From Pelomonas sp965229315 (GTDB lineage: Bacteria > Pseudomonadota > Gammaproteobacteria > Burkholderiales > Burkholderiaceae_C), in NCBI RefSeq assembly GCF_965229315.1, contig NZ_CBDDJA010000002.1:2604001-2668000 (forward strand): DNA of 64,000 bases, read 5' to 3'. A program made the position numbers and the translations under genes. Every line of letters starts with the position of its first letter. The first letter of the stretch is position 1. Below, piece after piece: positions 44,249-54,949 of this stretch. The notes under the pieces were generated by a model, which saw nothing but the letters and a program-made list of their open reading frames with translations, had not been told where the DNA came from and searched no databases.

Positions 44249-44316
44249 CTGGAGCCCGGGGGCTCGTCAGCGCGGCCCGGCGTCTGCGGCAGCGCCGCTG
44301 GCAACTGGGCGGACGG

Positions 44317-46908
<2,592 letters not shown>

Positions 46909-46934
46909 GGTGGGATGTCCTCCGGTTGCCAGAC

Positions 46935-46962
46935 AAATGGGCGCCGGCCGGCGCTTTTCAAG
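46935..46962 (-). promoter_or_regulatory. Sigma-32 heat-shock promoter of clpB
   Basis: On the minus strand CTTGAAA is followed after 13 bases by GCCCATTT, against the consensus CTTGAAA-N13-CCCCATnT (one mismatch). It lies 27 bp upstream of the clpB start and 6 bp after the crcB stop. The spacer is a GC palindrome (GCGCCGGCCGGCGC). Confidence 0.88.
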
Positions 46963-46967
46963 TTGCG

Positions 46968-47333
46968 TCAGATCAAGGCTTGCACCAGGCGCATGCCCAG
47001 GAAGGCAGCCAGCAGCGATCCCACGACATGGGCCAACGTGTGGGCAAGCGCCATGCCCAGCTCACCGTGCTTGAGCAGCGCCAGCGACTCGCCCGAGAAC
47101 GCCGAGAACGTCGTCAGGCCGCCCAGGAAGCCGGTCACCAGCAAAAGTTTCAGCAGCTCGTTCGGTTGCCGGCCGAACCACTCCAGCGCCATGCCGATCA
47201 GCAACCCGCCGACGAGGTTGACCAGCAACGTGCCGAGCGGGAAGCCGGCCCAGCGCGTGTTGAACAACAGGCCGGCCTGCCAGCGCGCCAGCGCCCCCAG
47301 CGCAGCACCCACGGCAACCACCAGCGCGTTCAT
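46968..47333 (-). CDS. crcB: Fluoride ion channel CrcB/FluC
   Basis: 121 residues with four membrane helices and the FluC signatures GAALGALARWQAGLL, PLGTLLVNLVGGLLIG (the N-terminal GTLLVN of the pore) and TGFLGGLTTFSAFSGE, where the Phe-box and TTFS turn line the fluoride path. It works as an antiparallel dimer that exports fluoride. The start overlaps the moaE stop by 4 bp, so it is translationally coupled to moaE. No fluoride riboswitch is visible upstream because the leader lies inside moaE. Confidence 0.93.
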   Translation of the reverse strand: MNALVVAVGAALGALARWQAGLLFNTRWAGFPLGTLLVNLVGGLLIGMALEWFGRQPNELLKLLLVTGFLGGLTTFSAFSGESLALLKHGELGMALAHTLAHVVGSLLAAFLGMRLVQALI

Positions 47334-47803
47334 GGTGCGTTCCCCGCCTGGATGCCCCAGCGCGCCAGCGCCTCGTCGTCCGCGACCCGCGCATCCACCC
47401 AGTGAGCGCCGTCCGGCGTGTGCTCCTTCTTCCAGAACGGCGCCTGGGTCTTGAGGTAGTCCATCAGGAACTCGCAGGCCTGGAAGGCCGGCCCCCGGTG
47501 GGCGCTGGCCACGAGCACGAGCACGATCTGGTCGCGCGCCTGCAGAAGGCCGACGCGGTGGATGACGCGGGCGGCGCGGATGTCGAACCGCGTCATCGCC
47601 TCGTCCACCATCGCCTCGATGGCCGCCTCGGTCATGCCGGGGTAGTGCTCCAGCGCCATCGCCGACACGGCGGCACCGCTGCCCTGCTCCCGCACGGTGC
47701 CGACGAAGGCGACGACCGCGCCCGTGCCGCCGTCCGCAGCGCGCAGCGCCGCAGTTTCGGCGCTCAGATCAAAATCCTGCGTCTGGATGCAAACTCTGGC
47801 CAT
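47330..47803 (-). CDS. moaE: Molybdopterin synthase catalytic subunit MoaE
   Basis: 157 residues. FVGTVREQGSG, LEHYPGMTEAAIE, RVIHRVGLLQARDQIVLVLVASAHRGPAF and the active-site Lys pair in APFWKKEHTPDG are MoaE hallmarks. With MoaD it converts precursor Z to molybdopterin. Its partner moaD is far away at 59812-60069, so the synthase subunits are encoded at separate sites. It is coupled to crcB downstream and divergent from the SPFH gene by 111 bp. Confidence 0.95.
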   Translation of the reverse strand: MARVCIQTQDFDLSAETAALRAADGGTGAVVAFVGTVREQGSGAAVSAMALEHYPGMTEAAIEAMVDEAMTRFDIRAARVIHRVGLLQARDQIVLVLVASAHRGPAFQACEFLMDYLKTQAPFWKKEHTPDGAHWVDARVADDEALARWGIQAGNAP

Positions 47804-47914
47804 GACACGGATTCTCGCCTTGGCGCGCGGTGAGATTCACATGTTTGGATCGCGACGCGTGCGGCCGCCGCCGCATACTGCAGCCCCATCTCTCTTCACC
47901 ACAGGCAGAACGAC

Positions 47915-48943
47915 ATGGCCCTGATGGATTTCATCAAGAAACAGTTCATCGACATCATCCAGTGGACCGAGGATGGCGACGGCACGCTGGCGTGGCGTTT
48001 TCCGATGCGGGACATGGAAATCCAGAACGGCGGCCAGCTCGTCGTGCGCGAATCCCAGGTCGCCGTCTTCGTCAACGAGGGCCAGGTGGCGGACGTCTTC
48101 GGCCCCGGCACGCACAAGCTGACGACGCAGACGCTGCCGGTGCTGACCTACCTGAAGAACTGGGACAAGCTGTTCGAGTCGCCCTTCAAGAGCGACGTCT
48201 ACTTCTTCAGCACGCGCCAGCAGATCGACCAGCGCTGGGGCACCAGCCAGCCGGTGGCCATCCGGGACAAGGACTTCGGTGCCGTGCGCCTGCGCGCCTT
48301 CGGCAACTACGCCTACCGCATCCAGGACGCCAAGATCTTTCACGCCCAGATCTCCGGCACGCGCGAGCGCTACACCACGCAGGAGCTCGACGGCCAGTTG
48401 CGCGGCCTGATGCTGCAGCACATCAGCGAAGCCGTTGCCAGCAGCGGCACGCCGTTCCTGGACCTGGCCGCCAACCAGGTCGAGTTCGCCAACGCGCTGA
48501 AGAACGCCACCTCGCCGGCCTTCGCCGCGCTGGGGCTGGAGCTGATCTCGGTGACGATGCAGAACGTCTCGCTGCCCGAGGAGCTGCAGAAGATCCTCGA
48601 CCAGCGCATCGGCATGGGCATCATCGGCCAGAACATGGGCCAGTTCATGCAGTACCAGGCCGCGCAGACGCTGCCGGAGCTGGCCAAGAATGCGGGCGGC
48701 GGGTCGGGCATCGCCGGCGAGGCGGTCGGCCTGGGCGCCGGCGTGGCGCTGGGGCAGACGCTGGCGCAGACGCTGGGCCAGGGCCTGGCGGGCGTGGGCG
48801 CCGCGGCGCCGGCACCGGCGGTCAGCAAGCCCGACGACATCCTGGCACTGCTGGAGAAGATCGGCGACCTCAAGGCCAAGGGCATCCTGACTGACGAGGA
48901 GTTCGCCGCGAAGAAGGCCGATCTGCTGAAGAAGCTTGGCTGA
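47915..48943 (+). CDS. SPFH-domain protein with C-terminal SHOCT domain (YdjI-like)
   Basis: 342 residues. MALMDFIKKQFIDIIQW is an amphipathic N-terminal start typical of this subgroup, followed by an SPFH/band-7 domain (about 30-220; RESQVAVFVNEGQVADVFGPGTHKL). A Gly/Ala-rich linker (about 245-300) leads to a SHOCT-like helical hairpin, LALLEKIGDLKAKGILTDEEFAAKKADLLKKL. The family was once called virion core protein and is linked to membrane microdomain scaffolding. It is the first gene of a run with the DUF4178 gene (8-bp overlap), DUF350 and YciI-like genes. A membrane-organising role is inferred. Confidence 0.88.
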   Translation: MALMDFIKKQFIDIIQWTEDGDGTLAWRFPMRDMEIQNGGQLVVRESQVAVFVNEGQVADVFGPGTHKLTTQTLPVLTYLKNWDKLFESPFKSDVYFFSTRQQIDQRWGTSQPVAIRDKDFGAVRLRAFGNYAYRIQDAKIFHAQISGTRERYTTQELDGQLRGLMLQHISEAVASSGTPFLDLAANQVEFANALKNATSPAFAALGLELISVTMQNVSLPEELQKILDQRIGMGIIGQNMGQFMQYQAAQTLPELAKNAGGGSGIAGEAVGLGAGVALGQTLAQTLGQGLAGVGAAAPAPAVSKPDDILALLEKIGDLKAKGILTDEEFAAKKADLLKKLG

Positions 48944-50555
48944 GCAGGCACCCGCCGCGCAGCGCCGCTGGCGCGCGGCCTGCCCCAATTGCGGCGCGCC
49001 GGTCGAGTTCGCCAGCGCGGCGTCGGCCAGCGCCGTCTGCTCGTTCTGCCACAGCACGCTGCTGCGCGATGGTGATGCGCTGCGCCGCATCGGCCAGAGC
49101 GCCGAGATCTTCGAAGACTATTCGCCGCTGCAGCTCGGCGCCTTCGGGCGCTGGGCGGGCAGCGGCTTCACCGTCGTCGGCCGCGTGCAGCGCGGCTCCG
49201 AGCTGGGCAACTGGAACGAATGGCATCTGCTGTTCGATGCCGGCGGCGACCCGCCCCGCATCGCCTGGCTGAGCGAGGACAATGGCCGCTTCGTGTTGAG
49301 CCTGGAGGCGCCGCTGGCGGAGCTGCCGCCCGAGGCGCCCGCCGTCGGCCTGCCGCTGACGGTGGCCGGCCAGCGCTGGCAGGTGGCCGCCGTCGTCGAC
49401 GCCGCCTTGCGCGCCGCCGAGGGCGAGCTGCCGCGCCCGCCCACGGCCGGCCGCGTCGTCGAACTGCGCAATGAGCGGGACGAGGTCGGCACGCTGGAAT
49501 ACGCCAGCAGCGCCAGCAGCGCCAGCGGCGCGGCGCCGGTCTGGTCCATCGGCAAGACCGTCGTGCTGGCCGATCTGGCGCTGCAAGGCCTGCGCGCCAC
49601 GGCCGAGGGCGAGTCCCTTGCCGAGGCGAAGTTCGCCGGCCGCGCCATCGCCTGCCCCAACTGCGGCGCGCCGCTGGAACCCAAGCTCGCGCAGACCAAG
49701 AGCATGGTCTGCGCGCAATGCCAGGCGGTGGTCGATTTGCCGGAAGGCGACGCCAAGGCGCTGGGCTTCACCGCGCAGTCGCCCAGTGCGCCGCCGCTGA
49801 TCCCCATCGGCCGCACCGGCACGCTGTCGGTGGACGGCGAGTCGCCGGCCCCGTGGCAGGTCGTCGGCTACCAGGAGCGCTGCGACATCCCCGAGGACGC
49901 CGACGACGAGCAGAGCTTCTGGCGCGAATACCTGCTCTTCAACCGCATGGCCGGCTTCGCCTTCCTCGTCGACACGCGTGAGGGCTGGAGCGCCGTGCGC
50001 ACGCTGACCGGCGCTCCTTCAGGCGGCGGCCGCGATGCCGGCGTGACCTGGCAGGGCCGCGCCTACGCGCACCGCTGGACCTACGGCGCCAGGACGACGC
50101 ATGTGCTCGGCGAGTTCTACTGGCCCGTGCGGCTGAACGACGTCGTGCAGGTGGCCGACTACGCCACGCGCGACGGCCAGTACCTGCTCAGCCGCGAGCA
50201 GGACCGCAACGAGATCACCTGGAGCGGCGGGCGGCCCGTGCCGGCCGATGCGGTGCAGAAGGCGTTCGGCCTGTCCGCGCCGGCCCAGTTCTCGCGCGAC
50301 GTGTCGGCCTTCAAAAGCGGCGGCAACCTGCTGCGCAACATCATCATCGCGATCTTCGTCATCGCCGTGCTGTTCTCCCTGCTGCGCGCCTGCAGCAGCG
50401 ACGATTGCCAGCAGTACAAGCAAAGCTTCGGCGAGAACAGCAACGAATACCGCCAGTGCCGCAGCGCATCGCGCGGCGGCGGCGTCTACCTCGGCAACAG
50501 CGGCAGTGGCGGCAGCTATGGCGGCTACAGCAGCGGTGGCGGCGGCCACAAATAG
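48936..50555 (+). CDS. DUF4178 protein with two zinc ribbons and a C-terminal membrane anchor
   Basis: 539 residues, TTG start at 48936 overlapping the SPFH stop by 8 bp. Two CPNCGAP zinc ribbons: C16/C19-C35/C38 and C240/C243-C259/C262. Each is followed by a DUF4178-type beta-barrel domain; the first contains WNEWHLLFDAGGDPPRIAWLSED, the second SFWREYLLFNRMAGFAFLVDTREGWS. So the protein is an internal duplication. A single membrane segment (NIIIAIFVIAVLFSLLRAC, about 468-487) precedes a Cys-, Ser- and Gly-rich tail (GGSYGGYSSGGGG). DUF4178 is a recurrent neighbour of SPFH and polyamine genes to my knowledge; its biochemistry is unknown. Confidence 0.85.
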   Translation: MAEQAPAAQRRWRAACPNCGAPVEFASAASASAVCSFCHSTLLRDGDALRRIGQSAEIFEDYSPLQLGAFGRWAGSGFTVVGRVQRGSELGNWNEWHLLFDAGGDPPRIAWLSEDNGRFVLSLEAPLAELPPEAPAVGLPLTVAGQRWQVAAVVDAALRAAEGELPRPPTAGRVVELRNERDEVGTLEYASSASSASGAAPVWSIGKTVVLADLALQGLRATAEGESLAEAKFAGRAIACPNCGAPLEPKLAQTKSMVCAQCQAVVDLPEGDAKALGFTAQSPSAPPLIPIGRTGTLSVDGESPAPWQVVGYQERCDIPEDADDEQSFWREYLLFNRMAGFAFLVDTREGWSAVRTLTGAPSGGGRDAGVTWQGRAYAHRWTYGARTTHVLGEFYWPVRLNDVVQVADYATRDGQYLLSREQDRNEITWSGGRPVPADAVQKAFGLSAPAQFSRDVSAFKSGGNLLRNIIIAIFVIAVLFSLLRACSSDDCQQYKQSFGENSNEYRQCRSASRGGGVYLGNSGSGGSYGGYSSGGGGHK

Positions 50556-50596
50556 ATGTCCGGCAACCGTACAGGCCCTACCCAAGGAGCAGACTC

Positions 50597-50818
50597 ATGA
50601 CCCTCGAATGGATCAAGCCCGAAATCATCCTCGGCTCGGTGATGTACGCCGTCATCGGCGTGGTCATCTTCTGGGTGTCGTTCGTCATCGTCGACAAGAT
50701 CACCCCGTACAAACTGTGGGAAGAGCTCGTCCACCACAAGAACGTGGCGCTGGCCATCGTCGTCGGCGCGATGTGCCTGTCCATCGGCCACATCGTCGCT
50801 GCGGCGATCCATGGCTGA
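50597..50818 (+). CDS. DUF350 membrane protein (YjfL-like)
   Basis: 73 residues, with AAGGAG 7 bp before the ATG. Two membrane helices: VMYAVIGVVIFWVSFVIVD and VALAIVVGAMCLSIGHIVAAAI, separated by a charged loop (KITPYKLWEELVHHKN). This is one DUF350 unit; E. coli YjfL has two such units. The protein may dimerise to give the same topology. It lies 42 bp after the DUF4178 gene and overlaps the YciI-like gene by 8 bp. In E. coli, yjfL lies with the PspA homologue yjfJ and a glutathionylspermidine-synthase-like gene, another polyamine link. Confidence 0.85.
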   Translation: MTLEWIKPEIILGSVMYAVIGVVIFWVSFVIVDKITPYKLWEELVHHKNVALAIVVGAMCLSIGHIVAAAIHG

Positions 50819-51155
50819 ACACGACTTCGCGGCGCTGACGACCAATACCCACGAAGACTGGACGCTGTTCGCCGTGCGCCTTCACGACAAGCCGGGCAGC
50901 GGCGGGCAGCGGCGGCAACTGCTGCAAGCCCATCTCGAATGGGTCGCGGCCCATGCCGACGTGCTGCGCGCCGCCGGATCCCTGCGCGAGTCGCCCGACG
51001 CGACGCCGGTCGGCGGGCTGTGGGTGGTGCGGGCACCGAACAAGGCCGCGGTCGAGGCGCTGATCGCCACCGACCCCTTCACCAGCGGCGGCCTGCGCGC
51101 CGGGTGGGACATCTTCTACTGGAGCAAGGCACTGCCCCAGCCGGTGTCGTTCTAG
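50811..51155 (+). CDS. YciI-like ferredoxin-fold protein
   Basis: 114 residues, starting 8 bp inside the DUF350 gene. The fold pattern is a dimeric alpha+beta barrel: WTLFAVRLHDKPG, HLEWVAAHADVLRAAGSL, GGLWVVRAPNKAAVEALIATDPFTSGGL. The HxxW/DPF positions match YCII proteins. A catalytic His/Asp pair like that of YciI is possible (His42 and Asp88), but the substrate is unknown. It ends the SPFH-DUF4178-DUF350 run and overlaps the convergent PEP-CTERM gene by 4 bp. Confidence 0.75.
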   Translation: MAEHDFAALTTNTHEDWTLFAVRLHDKPGSGGQRRQLLQAHLEWVAAHADVLRAAGSLRESPDATPVGGLWVVRAPNKAAVEALIATDPFTSGGLRAGWDIFYWSKALPQPVSF

Positions 51156-51898
51156 GCGCGGCGGCGGCGCATGCCGACGATGGCCAGGCCAGCGACCAGC
51201 AGCGCCCAGGTGGCCGGCTCCGGCACCGGCGCGAACGGCGTGGTCTGGATCGCCTCGATGGTGCCGATGCGGTGGTAATACTCGCCGGTGACCGAGCTGT
51301 AGAAGAACAGATCCAGCGTGGCCGGCGCATCGCTGCGGCTCAGGTCCGGCGGCGCGGCGGCGCTGATCATCTGGAACTGCCCGCTGGGCCCGCCGAAGGG
51401 CGAGAACCAGGGGTACTTGTCCGATTGAGCCGCGCTGCCCAGGCCGCTGTGGCCGACGGTCAGCACGTCCAGCGCGCCCCAGTCGTAGGCGCTGGGCACC
51501 GGGCCGGCGACGGTGCCGCCGTTGAGCGTCAGTTGTTCACCGTTGAAGTCGGCGTACTCGATGATGCGGCTGCCCGTGCCGGCGAAATGGTTGCCGGCCA
51601 CGTCCAAGCTGGTGCTGCCCTGGCTGGCGTTGCTGACGTAGTCCGTGCGCGCGCCCGAGATGATGGAGATCGGGTTGGACGCGATCGCCGTGTCGAAGGT
51701 GAAGCTGGCCTGGAAGATGGCGCCCACCGGTGCCAGGCTGCCCAGGTCGGCCGGCGTGCCGGCGAGCAGCGCGTTCATGTGCCCCTGCACGTACCAGGTC
51801 ACCACCGTGGCGCTGGCCGGCGCGCTCAGAGCCAGCGCCAGCAGTGCGCCGGCCGCCACGCCGATGCGGCGCTGCAAAGTCTTCTTGTCGTCTGTCAT
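51152..51898 (-). CDS. PEP-CTERM secreted protein
   Basis: 248 residues from the ATG at 51898 (GGAG 8 bp upstream). Signal peptide RRIGVAAGALLALALSAPASA/TV. The C-terminus VPEPATWALLVAGLAIVGMRRRRA is a standard PEP-CTERM signal. The middle part is beta-rich (GHMNALLAG..., ASFTFDTAIASNPISIISGARTDYVSN), like other PEP-CTERM structural proteins, with no catalytic motif. It is encoded against the flanking polyamine/SPFH genes and next to a large regulator gene. Confidence 0.85.
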   Translation of the reverse strand: MTDDKKTLQRRIGVAAGALLALALSAPASATVVTWYVQGHMNALLAGTPADLGSLAPVGAIFQASFTFDTAIASNPISIISGARTDYVSNASQGSTSLDVAGNHFAGTGSRIIEYADFNGEQLTLNGGTVAGPVPSAYDWGALDVLTVGHSGLGSAAQSDKYPWFSPFGGPSGQFQMISAAAPPDLSRSDAPATLDLFFYSSVTGEYYHRIGTIEAIQTTPFAPVPEPATWALLVAGLAIVGMRRRRA

Positions 51899-52021
51899 CT
51901 CACGCTCCATGCGCCGAACCGCCGGCGCCATGGAGGGCACGTTAGGCAGCGACGGGTTACGGATCGGTAAAGGCCGCACCCCCAGGGGAGCGGGGGCCGT
52001 GTCCAGCAAAGAAGGGACGCG

Positions 52022-54850
52022 TCAATGTCCGGTTTTCAGCCGCTCGCGCAGTTGCTGCACGGGCGGCGCCTGGCAGCCCGCGAGCAGCAGACCGGCCAGC
52101 GCGGCCGGCACCGCCAGCGGCTGGTCCAGCCAGGGCCAGAGGTCGCAGCTGACGCACAGCTCGTTGAGCGCCAGCACGCCGTTGCGCAGCAGCACGGCGT
52201 CATGGCCCAGCCAGGCGCGCAGCCGGTGCACGGCCACCTTCAGCGACGCGGCAGCCTTGTCGCCGTCGGTGTCGGGCCACAGCCAGTCAGACAGCTCGGA
52301 CTGCGTGGCGCCGCGTCGGTGTCGCACCACCAGCACGGCCAGCAGGTCGCGCAGCTTGGCCGGTGGCTTGGTGCCGCCGGGTGGGGCAGCGGCGGGGTCG
52401 TCCACCTCCACCTCCAGCGCCCCCAGCGCGCGGATGCGCACGGGCATGGGCCACCGCATGGCGTCGAAGCCGGGCGGCGGCGGCAGGCGCTTTTCGCGAA
52501 TCCACTGCCGCGCCACGTCGGGCAGGATGCCGTGGGCCAGCGCGAAAGCCAGCAGCCGCGCCCGCATGGGCCCGCGCCAGCCACAGTCGCTGTGGAATCC
52601 GCCGAGTTGCTTGACCCGCAGCATGCGCTCGACCTGCTTGGCCAGGCCCGCCTCGTCGCCCTGCTGCAGCGCGATCTCGGCACCAGCGCAGAAGGCGATG
52701 TAGGTGAAGGTCAGGTTGCCGCTGTTCTTGGCCAGCGCCAGTTGCGCGCGGTAGGCCGCCTCGGCGCCGGCCCGGTCGCCCGCGTGCAGGCAGGCGGGCG
52801 CGAGCGCCGACAGCACGATGACCTGGTGGAACAGCGAGCCCAGGCTGTCCGCCAGCGGCGCCGCGGTGCGCGCATGGGCCAGTGCCAGCGCCGCGTCGCC
52901 GCGGCTGAGCGCATACCAGCTGCGGAAGAAGTGGTGGACCATGCTGTCCAGCCGCTTGTGGCCGCGCTCGGTCAGCGCCAGCCGGGCGAGATAGCCTTCT
53001 GCGCGCGGCCAGTCCTCCTGCGACAGCGCGCAGAAGATGCCCTGGGTCAGCAGGAAGAAGTCGCGCACATGGATGCCGCTGGCGTCGGCCAGCGCCAGCC
53101 CCTGCGCCACCTTGGCGTGGCAGCGCGCCGGGTCGCCGCACTGCCAGTCGATGATCGCCGAGTTGGACCACCAGATCAGTCGCGCCAGCGGCGGCAGCTC
53201 CGCCCCGCCGCGTTCGACCTCGGCGTCGAAGGCGTCGTACAGCGCACGCCCCCCGGGAAAGTCGCCGGCCCACCAGAGCCGGTAGATCAGCAACTGCGCC
53301 GCGGCGGTGATGCGGCTGGCGGCGTCGGGCGCCTGCGCCACGGCCAGTGCGGTGGCCTGCGCATGGCGGGCGATGCGCGGGTCCTCGGCACGGCCGTACA
53401 TCAAGGCAGTCAGCGCATCCGCCGCGACGCGCCAGCGCCACTCGCCCGGCGGCTCGCCCAGCACCGCCTGCAGCGGCTCCAGCTCGTCCACCAGTTCCGC
53501 CAGGCCTTGGACGGCGCCCCACTGCACGACGTAGCTGGCCACCTCGCCGCACCAGGCGCGGTAGGCCTGCTCGGCGCTGCCTGCGGCGACGAAGGCGGCG
53601 CGGCTGCGCGCGAACAGCGGCCTCGCGTCCTCCGGCGCCAGCGGCAGCAGCGCCTCGGCCCGCCAGAGCGCGCGCACCGGCTGCGCGTCGCCCGGCAACG
53701 CATCCAGCCAGGACAGCACCTGGCGGTGCCGCCCCTGGGCCAGCCAGCGCCGGCCCTCGTCGGCCAGCAGCGCCAGCGCGGCGGGCTCGTCGCCCGACGC
53801 CACGAGCAGGCCCATCGCGATGTCGGGCTGGCGCTCGCGCACCCAGGCCGCGCAGTCGCGCCGTGCCGCAGCCAGCGCCTGCGGCGTCTCCAGCGCGCGG
53901 TTGCGCTCGCGCAGGCCGTCGCGCAGCAGGTCGTGCAGGCGCCAGGCGTCGCCCGCGGTCAGGTCGACGTTCAGTTCGACGAAGTAGCGGCGCTGGGCCA
54001 GTTCGTCCAGCAGCCGCACGGCCGGGGGCGCCAGCTTCACCAGGCCGCGCGGCAGCTCCGGCAGTTCGGCCGCCAGTCGCAGGCCACGGCGCGCGTCGGC
54101 GGGCAGCAGCGCGAGGATCTCTTCGGCCAGGTACTCGCTGAGCGTGGCGCCCGGCGCCGCCCGGCCCTCGGCGCGCGCCAGCGCCAGCACATGCGCCAGC
54201 CAGCCCTGGGCCTGCGCCAGCCGCTCGGCGCTCCAGTCCTGGCCCGACACGGCGCGCGCCACGGCCGCCGCTTCGTCGCCGGCCAGCGCCAGGTCGTCGT
54301 AGACCGACAACCACCCAGGCACCAGGCCGCGCGACAACGGCAGCCCGGGCGGGCGGCGGCTGATCAACAGGAAGGACAGCCGCCCCTGCGTGCCGGCCGC
54401 CACCTCGCGCGCGGCATCCAGCAGCTCGAACAGCGGCGCGTCCTCGGGCAGGCGGTGGCAGTCGTCGAACACCAGCGTCAGCGGCTCCGGCGCGAGCGCC
54501 AGCCACTGCTGGAAGAACTGGCGCGCGAAGCTACGCAGCTCGGTCTGGTGCTCGGGCGACCACGCGGGAAGCCGCGCCGCGTCGCCATGCACCGGGTGGC
54601 GGCGCAGCGCATCAAGCAGGCCGGCGATATCGGCATCGTCCTCGTCGAGCCGGTACCAGACGCTGCGCCGTCCCTCCGCCCGCGCCAGCCACTGCGCGGC
54701 CACCGAGGTCTTGCCCGCACCCGGCAGGCCCAGCAGCCACACCAGCTCGTGGCGCTGCAGCCGCTCGTCCAGCGCCCCGACCTGGCGATGCCGCAACACC
54801 TGGCCCTCGGTGCGGGGCGGCACCAGCTTGTAAGGCATGACGACGGGCAT
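52022..54850 (-). CDS. Large MalT-like NTPase regulator with C-terminal SARP/OmpR-type DNA-binding domain
   Basis: 942 residues (an alternative ATG at 54838 removes four). N-terminal STAND-type NTPase: Walker A GLPGAGKT at 41-48, a Walker-B-like LTLVFDDCH and a sensor segment LLISRRPPG. A long TPR-like helical middle region (about 340-790; many A-x2-A-L-A repeats) carries signal sensing. The end (about 820-915) reads IRALGALEVEVDD, LRDLLAVLVVRHRRGATQSELSDWLWPD and ASLKVAVHRLRAWLG, which is the winged helix of bacterial SARP/OmpR-type activators, not the LuxR helix of MalT. Divergent from the beta-propeller/spermidine synthase genes by 99 bp, which are candidate targets. Confidence 0.82.
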   Translation of the reverse strand: MPVVMPYKLVPPRTEGQVLRHRQVGALDERLQRHELVWLLGLPGAGKTSVAAQWLARAEGRRSVWYRLDEDDADIAGLLDALRRHPVHGDAARLPAWSPEHQTELRSFARQFFQQWLALAPEPLTLVFDDCHRLPEDAPLFELLDAAREVAAGTQGRLSFLLISRRPPGLPLSRGLVPGWLSVYDDLALAGDEAAAVARAVSGQDWSAERLAQAQGWLAHVLALARAEGRAAPGATLSEYLAEEILALLPADARRGLRLAAELPELPRGLVKLAPPAVRLLDELAQRRYFVELNVDLTAGDAWRLHDLLRDGLRERNRALETPQALAAARRDCAAWVRERQPDIAMGLLVASGDEPAALALLADEGRRWLAQGRHRQVLSWLDALPGDAQPVRALWRAEALLPLAPEDARPLFARSRAAFVAAGSAEQAYRAWCGEVASYVVQWGAVQGLAELVDELEPLQAVLGEPPGEWRWRVAADALTALMYGRAEDPRIARHAQATALAVAQAPDAASRITAAAQLLIYRLWWAGDFPGGRALYDAFDAEVERGGAELPPLARLIWWSNSAIIDWQCGDPARCHAKVAQGLALADASGIHVRDFFLLTQGIFCALSQEDWPRAEGYLARLALTERGHKRLDSMVHHFFRSWYALSRGDAALALAHARTAAPLADSLGSLFHQVIVLSALAPACLHAGDRAGAEAAYRAQLALAKNSGNLTFTYIAFCAGAEIALQQGDEAGLAKQVERMLRVKQLGGFHSDCGWRGPMRARLLAFALAHGILPDVARQWIREKRLPPPPGFDAMRWPMPVRIRALGALEVEVDDPAAAPPGGTKPPAKLRDLLAVLVVRHRRGATQSELSDWLWPDTDGDKAAASLKVAVHRLRAWLGHDAVLLRNGVLALNELCVSCDLWPWLDQPLAVPAALAGLLLAGCQAPPVQQLRERLKTGH

Positions 54851-54949
54851 GGGCGGATGCTAGTGCAGTTGCCTTGGCACCGATGGCCGCCCCGTGAACA
54901 GGACCTAGACTGCTTCGCCCGCCCCACCCGCCCTCCCTGGAAGCACGCC

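Noticed and set aside
47804..47914. Fluoride riboswitch upstream of moaE-crcB
   Set aside because: No pseudoknot-like conserved core is visible, and crcB is translated from within a moaE transcript.
52025..54949. Plus-strand extension of the beta-propeller ORF back through the regulator gene
   Set aside because: A signal peptide starts at 54950, and the extension is antisense to the 942-residue regulator.
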